The notes: generated by a model not told the origin, from the sequence alone. A DNA stretch of 64,000 bases from Streptomyces spiralis (GCF_014654675.1 NZ_BNBC01000004.1:1-64000), one strand, 5' to 3'. Positions 29,474 to 37,770 are shown, counted from the first letter of the stretch. Translations and numbers: made by a program.

Positions 29474-29499
29474 ATGTTTCCGATATATCGTTGAGACAT
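29474..29499. promoter_or_regulatory. Candidate PadR operator
   Basis: ATGT (29474-29477) and ACAT (29496-29499) flank the perfect palindrome CGATATATCG (29481-29490), 35 bases before the PadR start. PadR-type repressors often bind ATGT/ACAT half-sites near their own promoter. Confidence 0.6.
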
Positions 29500-29533
29500 C
29501 GCGACAGATCAACGATGGAATGGAGTGGTTGCG

Positions 29534-30148
29534 ATGCACACCCACGGTTTCGAGCATGGACACCGGCAGGACGGCCCCTGGCGCGGCCGGGGCGGCTTCG
29601 AGGGACGGCGTGCGGCGTTCGGGCCCTTCGGGCCGGGCGGTCCCGGTTTCGGACCGGGTTTCGGTCCGGGTCCCTGGGGCGGACGAGGGCGCGGCGGACC
29701 GCGCGGGAGGGCCCGGCGCGGGGACGTACGGGCATCGATCCTGGCCCTGCTGAAGGACCGTCCGATGCACGGCTACGAGATGATCCAGGAGATCGCCGAG
29801 CGCAGCGGCGGTGCGTGGAAGCCCAGCCCCGGCTCGGTCTACCCCACCCTCCAGCTGCTGGAGGACGAGGGGCTGATCACCAGTGAGTCCGAGGGCGGCA
29901 AGAAGCTGTTCTCGCTCACCGAGCCGGGCCGCAGCGCCGCCGACGAGGGGCCGGACGCGCCCTGGGAGGAGGCCTCGCGCGGCATCGACTGGGAGGCACT
30001 CGGCGAGATCCGCCAGGCCGGTTTCGGTCTGATGGAGGCCTTCGGCCAGGTCTGGAAGACCGGCAGCAAGGAACAGCGCGAGAAGGCGCTCACCGTCATC
30101 AACGAGGCCCGCAAGAAGCTGTATCTGATTCTGGCCGACGAGGACTGA
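29534..30148 (+). CDS. PadR family transcriptional regulator
   Basis: The 204-residue protein begins with a Gly/Pro/Arg/His-rich tail of about 60 residues. A PadR winged helix follows (GDVRASILALLKDRPMHGYEMIQEIAERSGGAWKPSPGSVYPTLQLLEDEGLI), then a C-terminal dimerisation helix bundle. The family responds to small molecules and usually represses a neighbouring transporter or itself. No obvious target lies downstream, so autoregulation through 29474-29499 is likely. ATG 29534 has GGAG 8 nt upstream. A strong hairpin at 30180-30201 ends the gene. Confidence 0.88.
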   Translation: MHTHGFEHGHRQDGPWRGRGGFEGRRAAFGPFGPGGPGFGPGFGPGPWGGRGRGGPRGRARRGDVRASILALLKDRPMHGYEMIQEIAERSGGAWKPSPGSVYPTLQLLEDEGLITSESEGGKKLFSLTEPGRSAADEGPDAPWEEASRGIDWEALGEIRQAGFGLMEAFGQVWKTGSKEQREKALTVINEARKKLYLILADED

Positions 30149-30179
30149 CCAACCGTCGGATCGCACGGGCACAGGCCTG

Positions 30180-30201
30180 ATCTCCTCCGCAAGGAGGAGA
30201 T
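30180..30201 (+). terminator. Terminator of the PadR gene
   Basis: A 9-bp stem (ATCTCCTCC 30180-30188 with 30193-30201) has a stable GCAA tetraloop and is followed by TTTC. The flanks GGCC/GGCC extend it. Confidence 0.82.
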
Positions 30202-30254
30202 TTCGGCCACCCGCGTCCACTTTCCGTGGGACGCGGAAATGCTTCCCGTCGGGG

Positions 30255-30863
30255 ATGACCGCGGCGCGGGAGGCTGATGGGCTTGCAGATGTGCGACCCC
30301 GTATCCCCAGGCCGCCGGCCCACGAGCAGGGCGGCCGCCGTCCGGACGACGACGCCCGGCTCAGCGCCGAACTGGCGGCGGTGGTCGCCGCTGCCCGCAG
30401 AAGGGCCGTCCGGGACGGGGACCGGCACATCGACACCGCCCATCTGCTGCACGCGCTGCTGGAGTCCGGCCCCCAGGTGCGCGCCGCCTTCGGTGACGGT
30501 CCGCAGATCGCCCGGCTGCTCGGCTACCTCGTGCAGCGCAGCATCGGCTACGGCCTGCGCTGGCAGAGCGGCGTCGAGGACTCCGGCGCGCTGCCCGTGG
30601 TGACCGGAGCGACGGCGGCCGAGGCCGACGGCTGCTCGCCCCTGGCGGCGGCCGCCCTGAAGAGCGCCTGCGAGCGCGCCGCACGGCGCGGCGACGACCT
30701 GGCCCGCGGCCTCGACCTGCTCGCCGCCCTCGTGGCCGACCCCCAGGCGCGCGCCGTCGAGGTCCTCACCCGCGCGGGCATCGACGCCCGGGAACTGACC
30801 GCCCGGCTGGACGAAACCCACGGGCTGGACGAAGCGTTGGGGAGTTCTTCGGGCCCGGGCTGA
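30255..30863 (+). CDS. Clp N-terminal-domain protein
   Basis: The 202-residue protein consists of the double Clp-N repeat that in ClpA/ClpC binds substrates and adaptors. One repeat lies at about 35-105 (LAAVVAAARRRAVRDGDRHIDTAHLLHALLES) and the other at about 125-195. There is no AAA+ module. Free-standing Clp-N proteins are common in streptomycetes and may modulate the Clp protease. ATG 30255 has no good ribosome site. Confidence 0.78.
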   Translation: MTAAREADGLADVRPRIPRPPAHEQGGRRPDDDARLSAELAAVVAAARRRAVRDGDRHIDTAHLLHALLESGPQVRAAFGDGPQIARLLGYLVQRSIGYGLRWQSGVEDSGALPVVTGATAAEADGCSPLAAAALKSACERAARRGDDLARGLDLLAALVADPQARAVEVLTRAGIDARELTARLDETHGLDEALGSSSGPG

Positions 30864-30931
30864 CGCGTCCAGCCGTTGAGACAGGTGTCATCGGGGGTGA
30901 CGCTCCTGTCGTTGCCTGTCATCATGTGCCG

Positions 30932-31957
30932 GTGGTTACGTCTGGGATCAGTAAAGGCCAGTCCGGCAAGGGCGTCGGGCTCGGCCTCGCGCTCGTGTCC
31001 GCGCTCGCGTTCGGGGGCTCCGGTGTCGCGGCCAAGCCGCTGATCGAGGCGGGTCTCGACCCGCTGCACGTGGTGTGGCTGAGGGTCACCGGCGCGGCCC
31101 TCGTCATGCTGCCGCTCGCCGTGCGCCACCGCGCCCTGCTGCGCCGGCGCCCCGCGCTGCTCGCCGGCTTCGGGCTGCTGGCCGTGGCGGGCGTCCAGGC
31201 CTGCTACTTCGCCGCGCTCTCCCGCATACCCGTCGGGGTCGCCCTGCTCATCGAGTACCTGGCGCCGGCCCTGGTGCTCGGCTGGGTCCGCTTCGTGCAG
31301 CGGCGGCCGGTCACCCGGGCCGCCGCGTTCGGCGTGGTCCTCGCGGCCGGTGGGCTGGCCTGCGTCGTCGAGGTCTGGTCCGGCCTGAGCTTCGACGCCC
31401 TCGGACTGCTGCTCGCCCTCGGCGCCGCCTGCTGCCAGGTCGGCTACTTCGTCCTGGCCGACCACGGCGGCGGGGACGGCGAGGGCGACGGCGCGGCGCC
31501 CGACCCGCTCGGCGTCATCGCGTACGGACTCCTCGTCGGCGCCGCCGTGCTGACCGCCGTGGCCCGCCCGTGGAGCATGGACTGGACGGTCCTCGCGCAC
31601 ACCGCGCGCATGAACGGCACACCGGTCCCGGCCGCCGCCCTGCTCGTCTGGATCGTGCTGGTCGCCACCGTCCTCGCGTACATCACCGGCGTGCTCTCGG
31701 TGCGCAGGCTCTCCCCGCAGGTGGCGGGCGTGGTGGCCTGCCTGGAGGCGGTCATCGCCACCGTGCTGGCCTGGGTGCTGCTCGGCGAGCACCTCTCCGC
31801 GCCGCAGGTCGTCGGCGGCGCCGTCGTCCTGCTGGGCGCGTTCATCGCGCAGTCCTCCACACCGGCGAAGGAACCGGCGGAGCCGACGGAGTCCGCGCGG
31901 CCGGTGGCGGCCGGCGAGGCGGAAAGAGAGTTGTCGGCACGCGGTACGGCGGCCTAG
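30932..31957 (+). CDS. EamA (DMT) family transporter 1
   Basis: This membrane protein has about 341 residues and ten predicted helices in two EamA repeats. The first begins GLALVSALAFGGSGVAAKPLI; the second ends with SVRRLSPQVAGVVACLEAVIATVLAWVLLGE. Such proteins export amino acids or other small metabolites; the substrate is unknown. The start is uncertain (GTG 30926 or 30932). Its TAG stop is the first half of the -10 hexamer of the next transcription unit, so it abuts a separately controlled EamA gene. Confidence 0.85.
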   Translation: MVTSGISKGQSGKGVGLGLALVSALAFGGSGVAAKPLIEAGLDPLHVVWLRVTGAALVMLPLAVRHRALLRRRPALLAGFGLLAVAGVQACYFAALSRIPVGVALLIEYLAPALVLGWVRFVQRRPVTRAAAFGVVLAAGGLACVVEVWSGLSFDALGLLLALGAACCQVGYFVLADHGGGDGEGDGAAPDPLGVIAYGLLVGAAVLTAVARPWSMDWTVLAHTARMNGTPVPAAALLVWIVLVATVLAYITGVLSVRRLSPQVAGVVACLEAVIATVLAWVLLGEHLSAPQVVGGAVVLLGAFIAQSSTPAKEPAEPTESARPVAAGEAERELSARGTAA

Positions 31958-31960
31958 GGT
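31955..31960 (+). promoter_or_regulatory. -10 element TAGGGT of the EamA 2 leader
   Basis: TAGGGT begins with the stop codon of EamA 1 and ends 7 nt before the ATG of a 13-codon ORF. Transcription should start at that ATG. Confidence 0.6.
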
Positions 31961-31967
31961 CCCGATC

Positions 31968-32009
31968 ATGCACACGAGCGCACTCGTTCTTCCGCCCCCG
32001 GCCGCCTGA
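31968..32009 (+). CDS. Candidate leader peptide MHTSALVLPPPAA upstream of EamA 2
   Basis: A 13-codon ORF starts at an ATG with a leaderless-type promoter 7 nt upstream. It encodes three consecutive prolines just before its end, a known ribosome-stalling context that needs EF-P. Its stop codon lies in the loop of a CCGCC/GGCGG hairpin (32002-32014). It is followed by structured RNA and the EamA gene 132 bases downstream. I infer a regulatory leader peptide; this has not been tested. Confidence 0.55.
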   Translation: MHTSALVLPPPAA

Positions 32010-32067
32010 GGCGGGCCCTCCGGTGACCCGAGCCCGGTGCGCGTCGCCGGGCCGAACGGTGCTGCCC

Positions 32068-32120
32068 GCAGAAGAAGTCCGACGACCCCGCCGAACCGGG
32101 GTCCTCATCCGAACTTCTGC
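32068..32120 (+). promoter_or_regulatory. Long stem-loop before the EamA 2 ribosome site
   Basis: The arms GCAGAAG (32068-32074) and CTTCTGC (32114-32120) enclose a second hairpin, GACCCCG (32084-32090) with CGGGGTC (32097-32103). The structure ends 9 bases before the GGAG of the EamA gene, which suits an attenuator or translation switch that answers to the leader ORF. Confidence 0.5.
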
Positions 32121-32140
32121 GTATTGGCGGAGAAAAACTC

Positions 32141-33094
32141 GTGTCGCACACTTCCTCCGGCCTGCCCGTCGGGCGTGGCCTCCTCTGTCTGATCGTCGCC
32201 GGTGCCGCCTGGGGCACCGCGGGCGCGGCCGCCTCCCTGGTCTACCGGGCCAGTGACATGGGGCCGGCCGCCCTGTCCTTCTGGCGCTGCGTGGCCGGTG
32301 CGCTGCTGCTGTTCGCCGTGCGGCTGCTGCGCCCGCGCGTCCGGGCGGCGGCAACCGTGCCGCTCGGCCGCAGGCTGCTGCGGGCCGGTGCCACCGGCGC
32401 CGGCCTGGCCGTGTTCCAGACCGCCTACTTCGACGCGGTGGCGGCCACCGGACTCGCGGTGGCCACCGTCGTCACGCTCGGCGCCGGACCCGTGCTCATC
32501 GCCCTCGGCGCCCGCCTCACGCTGGGCGAACGGCTCGGCCGGGCCGGCCTGATCGCCGTCGCCGGGGCACTGGCCGGGCTGGGCGTGCTGGTCCTCGGCA
32601 GCGGCGGCGCCACCGTGCGTCCGTGGGGTGTGCTGCTCGCCCTCCTCTCGGCGGCCGGCTACAGCGTCATGACGCTGCTCACCCGTCGGTGGGGGCGTGC
32701 GGGCGAGGCCGACCGGTCCGCCACGACCGTGGGGGCGTTCGCGGTGGCAGGGCTGTGCCTGCTGCCGTTCGCCCTGGCGGAGGGGCTGGTCCCGCACACC
32801 GCCGAACCCCTCCGGCTGCTGTGGCTGCTGGCCTACATCGGGACCGTTCCCACGGCCCTCGCCTACGCCCTGTACTTCGCGGGCGCGGCCGTCGTCCGGT
32901 CCGCCACCGTCTCAGTGATCATGCTGCTGGAGCCGGTCGGCGCGGCGGTGCTGGCGCTGACCCTGCTCGGCGAGCGGCTGACGGCGGCCACCCTCGTCGG
33001 CACCGCCCTGATGCTCGGGTCGGTCGGCGGCCTCGCCGTCGCGGAGGCACGCGGGGCACGGTCGGCGTCCGTGCGGGAGCCGGTCCTCGTGTGA
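32141..33094 (+). CDS. EamA (DMT) family transporter 2
   Basis: The 317-residue protein has ten predicted helices and the EamA signature at both ends: [21 protein letters not shown], and [28 protein letters not shown]. It probably exports a small metabolite or amino acid. GTG 32141 has GGAG at 32129-32132. Unlike the EamA gene just upstream, it has a long leader with a small ORF and two hairpins, which points to translation-coupled control of export. Confidence 0.88.
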   Translation: MSHTSSGLPVGRGLLCLIVAGAAWGTAGAAASLVYRASDMGPAALSFWRCVAGALLLFAVRLLRPRVRAAATVPLGRRLLRAGATGAGLAVFQTAYFDAVAATGLAVATVVTLGAGPVLIALGARLTLGERLGRAGLIAVAGALAGLGVLVLGSGGATVRPWGVLLALLSAAGYSVMTLLTRRWGRAGEADRSATTVGAFAVAGLCLLPFALAEGLVPHTAEPLRLLWLLAYIGTVPTALAYALYFAGAAVVRSATVSVIMLLEPVGAAVLALTLLGERLTAATLVGTALMLGSVGGLAVAEARGARSASVREPVLV

Positions 33095-33099
33095 CGAGG

Positions 33100-33122
33100 G
33101 GGGCCGCCGGTTCAGCGGCCCC
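33100..33122. terminator. Terminator between EamA 2 and the flavin-binding protein gene
   Basis: An 8-bp stem (GGGGCCGC 33100-33107 with GCGGCCCC 33115-33122) has a 7-base loop. It lies between convergent genes. Confidence 0.65.
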
Positions 33123-33125
33123 GCC

Positions 33126-33830
33126 TCACAGTTCCGCGAGGTAGCCCGGAAGCCCGGTGCCCGGGGCCAGGTCCGCGTCGGCGAGCGGAGTGCCGTACTC
33201 CCTGCGGACCGGGACCACACCGGCCCAGTGGGGGAGAGCGAGGTCCTCGGGCTCGTCGTTCACCCCGCCGGTGCGGAGCTTGGCGGAGACCTCCTCCAGG
33301 TCGAGACGGAGCACGGCGGTCGCGGCCAGTTCCTTGGTGTTGGCGGGGCGGGAGTCGGCCGCGCGGCCCGGCACCACGTGGTCGACCAGCGCGTCCAGCG
33401 CCGCCCGCTTCTCCTCGGGGTCGGTGACCTGGTGGGCGACGCCGTGCACCACGACGGAGCGGTAGTTGATCGAGTGGTGGAAGGCCGAGCGGGCCAGCAC
33501 CAGGCCGTCGACATGCGTGACCGTGAGACAGACCGCCAGCCCCGGCTCGGCCCGGCCCTCCGGGGCGGCCTGGCCGGCCATGCGCAGCGGGCGGGAGCCC
33601 GTCGAGCCGTGCACGTAGAGCCGCTCGCCGACCCGGCCGTACAGCGTCGGCAGCACCACGGGGGCGCCGTCGCGGACGAAGCCGAGGTGGCAGACGTAGC
33701 CCTCGTCGAGTATCGCGTGCACCAGCTCCTTGTCGTACGACGCCCGGTCCGCCGAGCGGGTGGGGACGGTGCGCCCGGTGGGGGCGTAGGCGTCGGTGGT
33801 CGGCGCGGCGGGCTGCTCGGTCCCCTGCAT
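33126..33830 (-). CDS. Pyridoxamine 5'-phosphate oxidase-like flavin-binding protein
   Basis: The 234-residue protein has the FMN-binding split-barrel of the PNPOx-like family. Supporting blocks are VCHLGFVRDGAPVVLPTLYGRVGERLYVHGSTGSRPLRM and RSAFHHSINYRSVVVHGVAHQV. It may act on vitamin B6 or another cofactor. ATG 33830 has GGAG (33837-33840) upstream; ATG 33842 is an alternative. It is divergent from a MocR-type PLP-binding regulator with a shared palindrome between them, an arrangement like PdxR control of B6 metabolism, which is inference. Confidence 0.82.
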   Translation of the reverse strand: MQGTEQPAAPTTDAYAPTGRTVPTRSADRASYDKELVHAILDEGYVCHLGFVRDGAPVVLPTLYGRVGERLYVHGSTGSRPLRMAGQAAPEGRAEPGLAVCLTVTHVDGLVLARSAFHHSINYRSVVVHGVAHQVTDPEEKRAALDALVDHVVPGRAADSRPANTKELAATAVLRLDLEEVSAKLRTGGVNDEPEDLALPHWAGVVPVRREYGTPLADADLAPGTGLPGYLAEL

Positions 33831-33858
33831 TGCGATCTCCATTGCACTAGTGCATAAT
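33830..33858 (+). promoter_or_regulatory. mocR promoter overlapping a perfect palindrome
   Basis: TTGCGA (33830-33835), a 17-base spacer and CATAAT (33853-33858) form a good vegetative promoter whose start falls at or one base before GTG 33866. The spacer contains the perfect 12-bp palindrome TGCACTAGTGCA (33843-33854), a likely MocR operator. It also overlaps the start region of the divergent flavoprotein gene. Confidence 0.72.
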
Positions 33859-33865
33859 CTGCTTT

Positions 33866-35197
33866 GTGCTAGGAGGATATCCGATCGAAGGGCGGCGCGC
33901 AGCGGAGATCGCGGCGAGCGTCGAGCGCGCGGTGGGGTCCGGTGGCCTCGAGCCCGGTCAACTCCTGCCGCCGATGCGTGAGTTGGCGACCCGACTGGGG
34001 GTCAACGCGAACACGGTGGCGGCCGCGTACCGGGTGCTGCGCGAGCGCGGGGTCATCGAGACCGCCGGGCGCCGCGGCAGCCGGGTACGGCCCGCGCCCG
34101 CCACCACCGGGCGGGAGAACATCCGCGTGGACGTGCCCGAGGGCGTACGGGACATCTCCAGCGGCAACCCGGATCCGGCGCTGCTGCCGCCGCTGGCACC
34201 GGCGCTGGCCGCGGCCGCGGCCCAGGGCGACCGCGAGCCGGTGCTGTACGGGGATGTGGCCGTGGACCCGGAGCTGGCCCGCGACGCGCGTGCCGCACTG
34301 GACGCCGACGGCGTGCCGGACGGGCCTGTCGCCGTCCTGTCCGGGGCGCTCGACGGCACCGAAAGGGTGCTCGCCGCCCACCTCAAGCCGGGCGACACGG
34401 TCGCCGTCGAGGACCCGGGGTGGGGCAGCGTCCTCGACCTGGTTCCTGCCCTCGGGCTGCGCACACAGCCCGTCGGAGTCGACGACGAGGGCCCTCTTGT
34501 CGACGACGTACGCCGCGCGCTGTCCGGCGGCGCCCGCGCCCTGATCGTGACGGACCGGGCGCAGAACCCGACCGGTGCAGCGGTGAGCGGCACGCGCGCG
34601 CGTGCCCTGCGGGCCGTACTGAGCGAGCACCCGGAGACCCTGCTGATCGAGGACGACCACGGCCACGGCATCGTCGACCTCCCCCTGCACCCCCTGGCCG
34701 GCACGACCCGGCACTGGGCCTTCGTCCGGTCGGTCGCCAAGGCGTACGGCCCCGATCTGCGGCTCGCCGTGCTCACCGGGGACGAGACCACCGTCGACCG
34801 GGTCCGCGGGCGGCAGCGGCTCGGGCCCGGCTGGGTGAGCCTGCTGCTGCAACGCGCCGTCGTACGGCTGTGGCGGGACGGGGTGCCGGACACGCGCGCG
34901 GTGGCGGCGGAGTACGGAAGGCGGCGCGAGGCGCTGATCGGCGCGCTGGCCGAACGAGGGATCGCCGCGTACGGGCGCAGCGGGATGAACGTGTGGGTGC
35001 CCGTGCCGGACGAGACCGGCGCCGTCGCCCGGCTGCTCCACGCCGGCTGGGCGGTCGCCCCGGGCGCCCGCTTCCGGATGAGCGCGCCGCCGGGCATCCG
35101 GATCACCGTGTCGACGCTGCGGGACGACGATCTGGCGCCACTGGCGGACGCCGTGGCGGCGGCCCTCGGACCGGCGCCCGCGCGGAGCTACGTCTGA
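33866..35197 (+). CDS. MocR-type regulator (GntR HTH fused to an aminotransferase-like domain)
   Basis: This 443-residue protein has an N-terminal GntR winged helix (MRELATRLGVNANTVAAAYRVLRERGVI, about 33-62). A class I aminotransferase-like domain follows with a likely PLP lysine, Lys292, in SVAKAYGPDLR. MocR regulators sense PLP or amino acids through this domain. GTG 33866 has no ribosome site and sits about 7 bases after a CATAAT -10 box, so it is probably leaderless. It likely regulates itself and the divergent flavin-binding gene through TGCACTAGTGCA. Confidence 0.88.
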   Translation: MLGGYPIEGRRAAEIAASVERAVGSGGLEPGQLLPPMRELATRLGVNANTVAAAYRVLRERGVIETAGRRGSRVRPAPATTGRENIRVDVPEGVRDISSGNPDPALLPPLAPALAAAAAQGDREPVLYGDVAVDPELARDARAALDADGVPDGPVAVLSGALDGTERVLAAHLKPGDTVAVEDPGWGSVLDLVPALGLRTQPVGVDDEGPLVDDVRRALSGGARALIVTDRAQNPTGAAVSGTRARALRAVLSEHPETLLIEDDHGHGIVDLPLHPLAGTTRHWAFVRSVAKAYGPDLRLAVLTGDETTVDRVRGRQRLGPGWVSLLLQRAVVRLWRDGVPDTRAVAAEYGRRREALIGALAERGIAAYGRSGMNVWVPVPDETGAVARLLHAGWAVAPGARFRMSAPPGIRITVSTLRDDDLAPLADAVAAALGPAPARSYV

Positions 35198-35219
35198 CGG
35201 GACGGCGCCCCGCCGGTGG

Positions 35220-36236
35220 CTACGCCTTGCCCGCGGGTTCGGGCCGGGAGGACTTGGCTTCCGGCTGCTCGAGCCGTGCCGCGGGGTTCCCGGCGGGCCG
35301 GTCGCCGCTCCGGGGCCGGGCCTGGGTCAGGGCCGCGCCCGCCAGGACGATCACCGCGCCGACCGGGGTCGACCAGGCCAGCTGCTCGCCGAGGACCGCG
35401 ACGCCCGCGGCGGTGGCGATGATCGGAACGAAGTAGGTGACCATCTGGGCGGTCGTCGGGCCGACCTCGGCGACCAGGCCGTACTGGACGAGCATCGCCA
35501 CGCCCGTGCCCAGCGCGCCCAGCGCGGCGATGGCGAGCAGCGGCACCACGGACAGATGGCTCGGCAGGTCCGTGAACAGCGGGGTGACCACGGCCAGCTG
35601 CACCGTCGCCAGCAGCAGCTGGCCCCCCGTCAGCGACAGATGCGACTCGCTGGAACCCGCCAGGGTGCGCCGGACGTAGATCCAGCCGACCGGGTAGCTC
35701 AGCGAGGCCAGCAGCGCCATCGCCGTGCCGCGCGCGTCTAGGCCGTGGAAGCCCTGCCAGGCGCCCAGCACCGTGAGCACCCCGAGGAAGCCCAGGCCGA
35801 GACCCGCCACCCGCACCCGGGTCGGGCGGTCCTCCGAGAGGGCCACGAGGGACAGGGCCATGCCCCACAGCGGCGACGTCGCGTTGCAGATGCCCGCGAG
35901 CGTGGAGGGGATCGTCAGCTCCGAGTACGCGAACAGCGAGAACGGCAGGGCGTTGAGGAAGAACGCGGCGACCGCAAGGTGCGCCCAGGTGCGGGCGCCG
36001 TGCGGCAGCCGCTCCCGCTTCACCGCCATCGCCACCACGAGCACCGCCGTGCCGAACACCAGGCGTCCCAGAGTCACCTGGAAGGGCGCGAAGCCCTCCG
36101 TGCCCACCTTCATGAACAGGAAGCTGAATCCCCAGATCAGCGAGAGGAAGGCGAAGCGGACCCGCCAGTGCAGGGGCCGGCGGTCCCGTGCGGCCGGGGC
36201 GGAGGGGTGCGGTGACGAGGCGGTCGCGGTGCTCAT
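35220..36236 (-). CDS. EamA (DMT) family transporter 3
   Basis: The 338-residue membrane protein has ten predicted helices. LSLIWGFSFLFMKVGTEGFAP opens the first EamA repeat and ATAAGVAVLGEQLAWSTPVGAVIVLAG closes the second. The substrate is unknown. It is divergent from an ArgP/LysG-like LysR regulator, and in other bacteria such regulators control exporters of basic amino acids. That makes an amino-acid exporter plausible. ATG 36236 is the first strong start. Confidence 0.86.
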   Translation of the reverse strand: MSTATASSPHPSAPAARDRRPLHWRVRFAFLSLIWGFSFLFMKVGTEGFAPFQVTLGRLVFGTAVLVVAMAVKRERLPHGARTWAHLAVAAFFLNALPFSLFAYSELTIPSTLAGICNATSPLWGMALSLVALSEDRPTRVRVAGLGLGFLGVLTVLGAWQGFHGLDARGTAMALLASLSYPVGWIYVRRTLAGSSESHLSLTGGQLLLATVQLAVVTPLFTDLPSHLSVVPLLAIAALGALGTGVAMLVQYGLVAEVGPTTAQMVTYFVPIIATAAGVAVLGEQLAWSTPVGAVIVLAGAALTQARPRSGDRPAGNPAARLEQPEAKSSRPEPAGKA

Positions 36237-36260
36237 GGTCGTACCATGCCTGCTCCCGAC

Positions 36261-36303
36261 CTCGTAGCACAATCGAGAATTTTCGCGCGATACCTCGTAG
36301 CAT
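36261..36303. promoter_or_regulatory. LysR operator-like direct repeat and leaderless promoter
   Basis: CTCGTAGCA occurs twice (36261-36269 and 36294-36302), 33 bases apart. The second copy contains TAGCAT (36298-36303), which ends 7 nt before ATG 36311. A LysR dimer bound here could control both divergent genes. Confidence 0.6.
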
Positions 36304-36310
36304 CGCTTAC

Positions 36311-37213
36311 ATGTTGAATCTGGAGCGCCTGCGCACCCTCGACGCCCTGGCCCGGCACGGCTCGGTCAGCGGCGCGGCGGACGGACTGCACGTGACGACC
36401 TCGGCCGTCTCGCAGCAGATGGCCAAGCTGGAGCGTGAGGTCGGCCAGCAGCTCCTGGCCAGGAACGGCCGGGGGGTGCGGCTCACCGACGCCGGCCGGC
36501 TGCTCGCCGAGCACGCGGCGCGCATCCTGTCACAGGTCGCCGTGGCCCAGTCCGACCTGGAGGCGCAGCGCGGGCAGGTCGTCGGCGAGCTGCGGCTGGG
36601 TGCGTTCCCCACGGCCGCGCGCGGACTCTTCCCCACCGCGCTGTGCCATCTGCGCGCACGGCACCCGGGCCTCGGCGTCACCACCGCCGAGGTCGAACCC
36701 GCGCTCGCGGTGCGCGCCGTGCTCCGCGGTGACGTGGACCTGGCGGTCGTCCTCGACTGGTACAACAAGCCGCTGCCCGTGCCCGACGGGCTCACCCGGG
36801 CCCCGATCCTCGACGACGCCGCCGACGTGGCCCTGCCCGCCGCGCACCCGTACGCGGACCGTGCCGAGGTCGACCTGGAGGACTTCGCCGACGACGACTG
36901 GATCACCTGGCGGGACGCGGAGTTCTGCCACGAGTGGCTGCTGGACACCCTGCGCTCCAAGGGCGTCGAACCGCGCATCGCCCACCGTGCCGAGGAGCAC
37001 GCCACCCAGCTCGCCCTGGTCGGCGCCGGACTCGGCGTGTGCGTGGCGCCGCGGCTCGGGCGCGGGCCGCTGCCCGCCGGGGTGCGGACCGTTCCCGTGC
37101 GGCAGGCGGTGCGGCGGCACGTCTACGCCGTCTGGCGCGCCGACGCCGACCGCCGTCCCTCGATCCGCGCGGCGGTGGACGCCCTGCGGGTGGCGGGGGA
37201 GCAGATCGACTGA
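36311..37213 (+). CDS. LysR family regulator (ArgP-like)
   Basis: The 300-residue protein has a LysR winged helix (LERLRTLDALARHGSVSGAADGLHVTTSAVSQQMAKLE, 4-41) and a periplasmic-binding-like effector domain (about 90-290). MLNLERLRTLDALARHGSV and the frequent Trp and His residues in the effector domain resemble the ArgP/LysG group. Its likely target is the divergent EamA exporter. ATG 36311 has no ribosome site and lies 7 nt after TAGCAT, so the mRNA should be leaderless. Confidence 0.88.
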   Translation: MLNLERLRTLDALARHGSVSGAADGLHVTTSAVSQQMAKLEREVGQQLLARNGRGVRLTDAGRLLAEHAARILSQVAVAQSDLEAQRGQVVGELRLGAFPTAARGLFPTALCHLRARHPGLGVTTAEVEPALAVRAVLRGDVDLAVVLDWYNKPLPVPDGLTRAPILDDAADVALPAAHPYADRAEVDLEDFADDDWITWRDAEFCHEWLLDTLRSKGVEPRIAHRAEEHATQLALVGAGLGVCVAPRLGRGPLPAGVRTVPVRQAVRRHVYAVWRADADRRPSIRAAVDALRVAGEQID

Positions 37214-37234
37214 GGCCCTGGGGATCCGGCCGGT

Positions 37235-37702
37235 TCACCCCGGGCCCAGCTTGCGGAAGTCCCAGGAGACGGTCTTCTCCGGGGTCAGCCGGACCCACGC
37301 GTGCCGCCCGTCGTGCGGCATCTCCTCCAGGCCGAAGTACTTGCGGGCGAACAGCGTCTCGGGGACGTCGAGTTCCGCGCGCAGCTCCCCGATGCGCGGT
37401 GCCTCCCCGACGAACTCGGCCCTGCCGGAGAGCTCGACGCCGCGCAGCTGGTCGTACTCCTCGCCCGTGTCGACCACGACCGCCACCCGGGGATCGCGGC
37501 GCAGGTCCGCCCAGCGCCTGCTGCGCACCACCGAGTACAGCCACAGCGAGGTGCCGTCCCAGGCGAACCACAGGGCGCTCACGTGCGGTGCGCCGCCGGG
37601 CGACACGGTGGCCACCCGGCAGGTGCGCCGGGCGGTGAGGAACGCGTCCAGCTCGCCCGGAGTCATCATGATCTTCCGGCCCCGGCGCTGTGTGACGGTC
37701 AT
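37235..37702 (-). CDS. Pyridoxamine 5'-phosphate oxidase / F420-type split-barrel protein
   Basis: The 155-residue protein has the split-barrel fold. ELDAFLTARRTCRVATVSPGGAPHVSALWFAWDGTSLWLYSVVRSRRWADLRRDPRVAVVVD is typical of the TIGR03618/PPOx group, whose actinobacterial members bind FMN, F420 or haem products. Cofactor and substrate cannot be assigned. ATG 37702 has GAGGAG about 12 nt upstream; GTG or ATG codons a few residues in are alternatives. It converges on the LysR gene. Confidence 0.83.
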   Translation of the reverse strand: MTVTQRRGRKIMMTPGELDAFLTARRTCRVATVSPGGAPHVSALWFAWDGTSLWLYSVVRSRRWADLRRDPRVAVVVDTGEEYDQLRGVELSGRAEFVGEAPRIGELRAELDVPETLFARKYFGLEEMPHDGRHAWVRLTPEKTVSWDFRKLGPG

Positions 37703-37770
37703 GCGGCCGTTTCTTCTCCTCTTCGGCGTGAACAGGTGCTGCTTCGGCGTGAGCTGCCGTTGTGGGCGCG

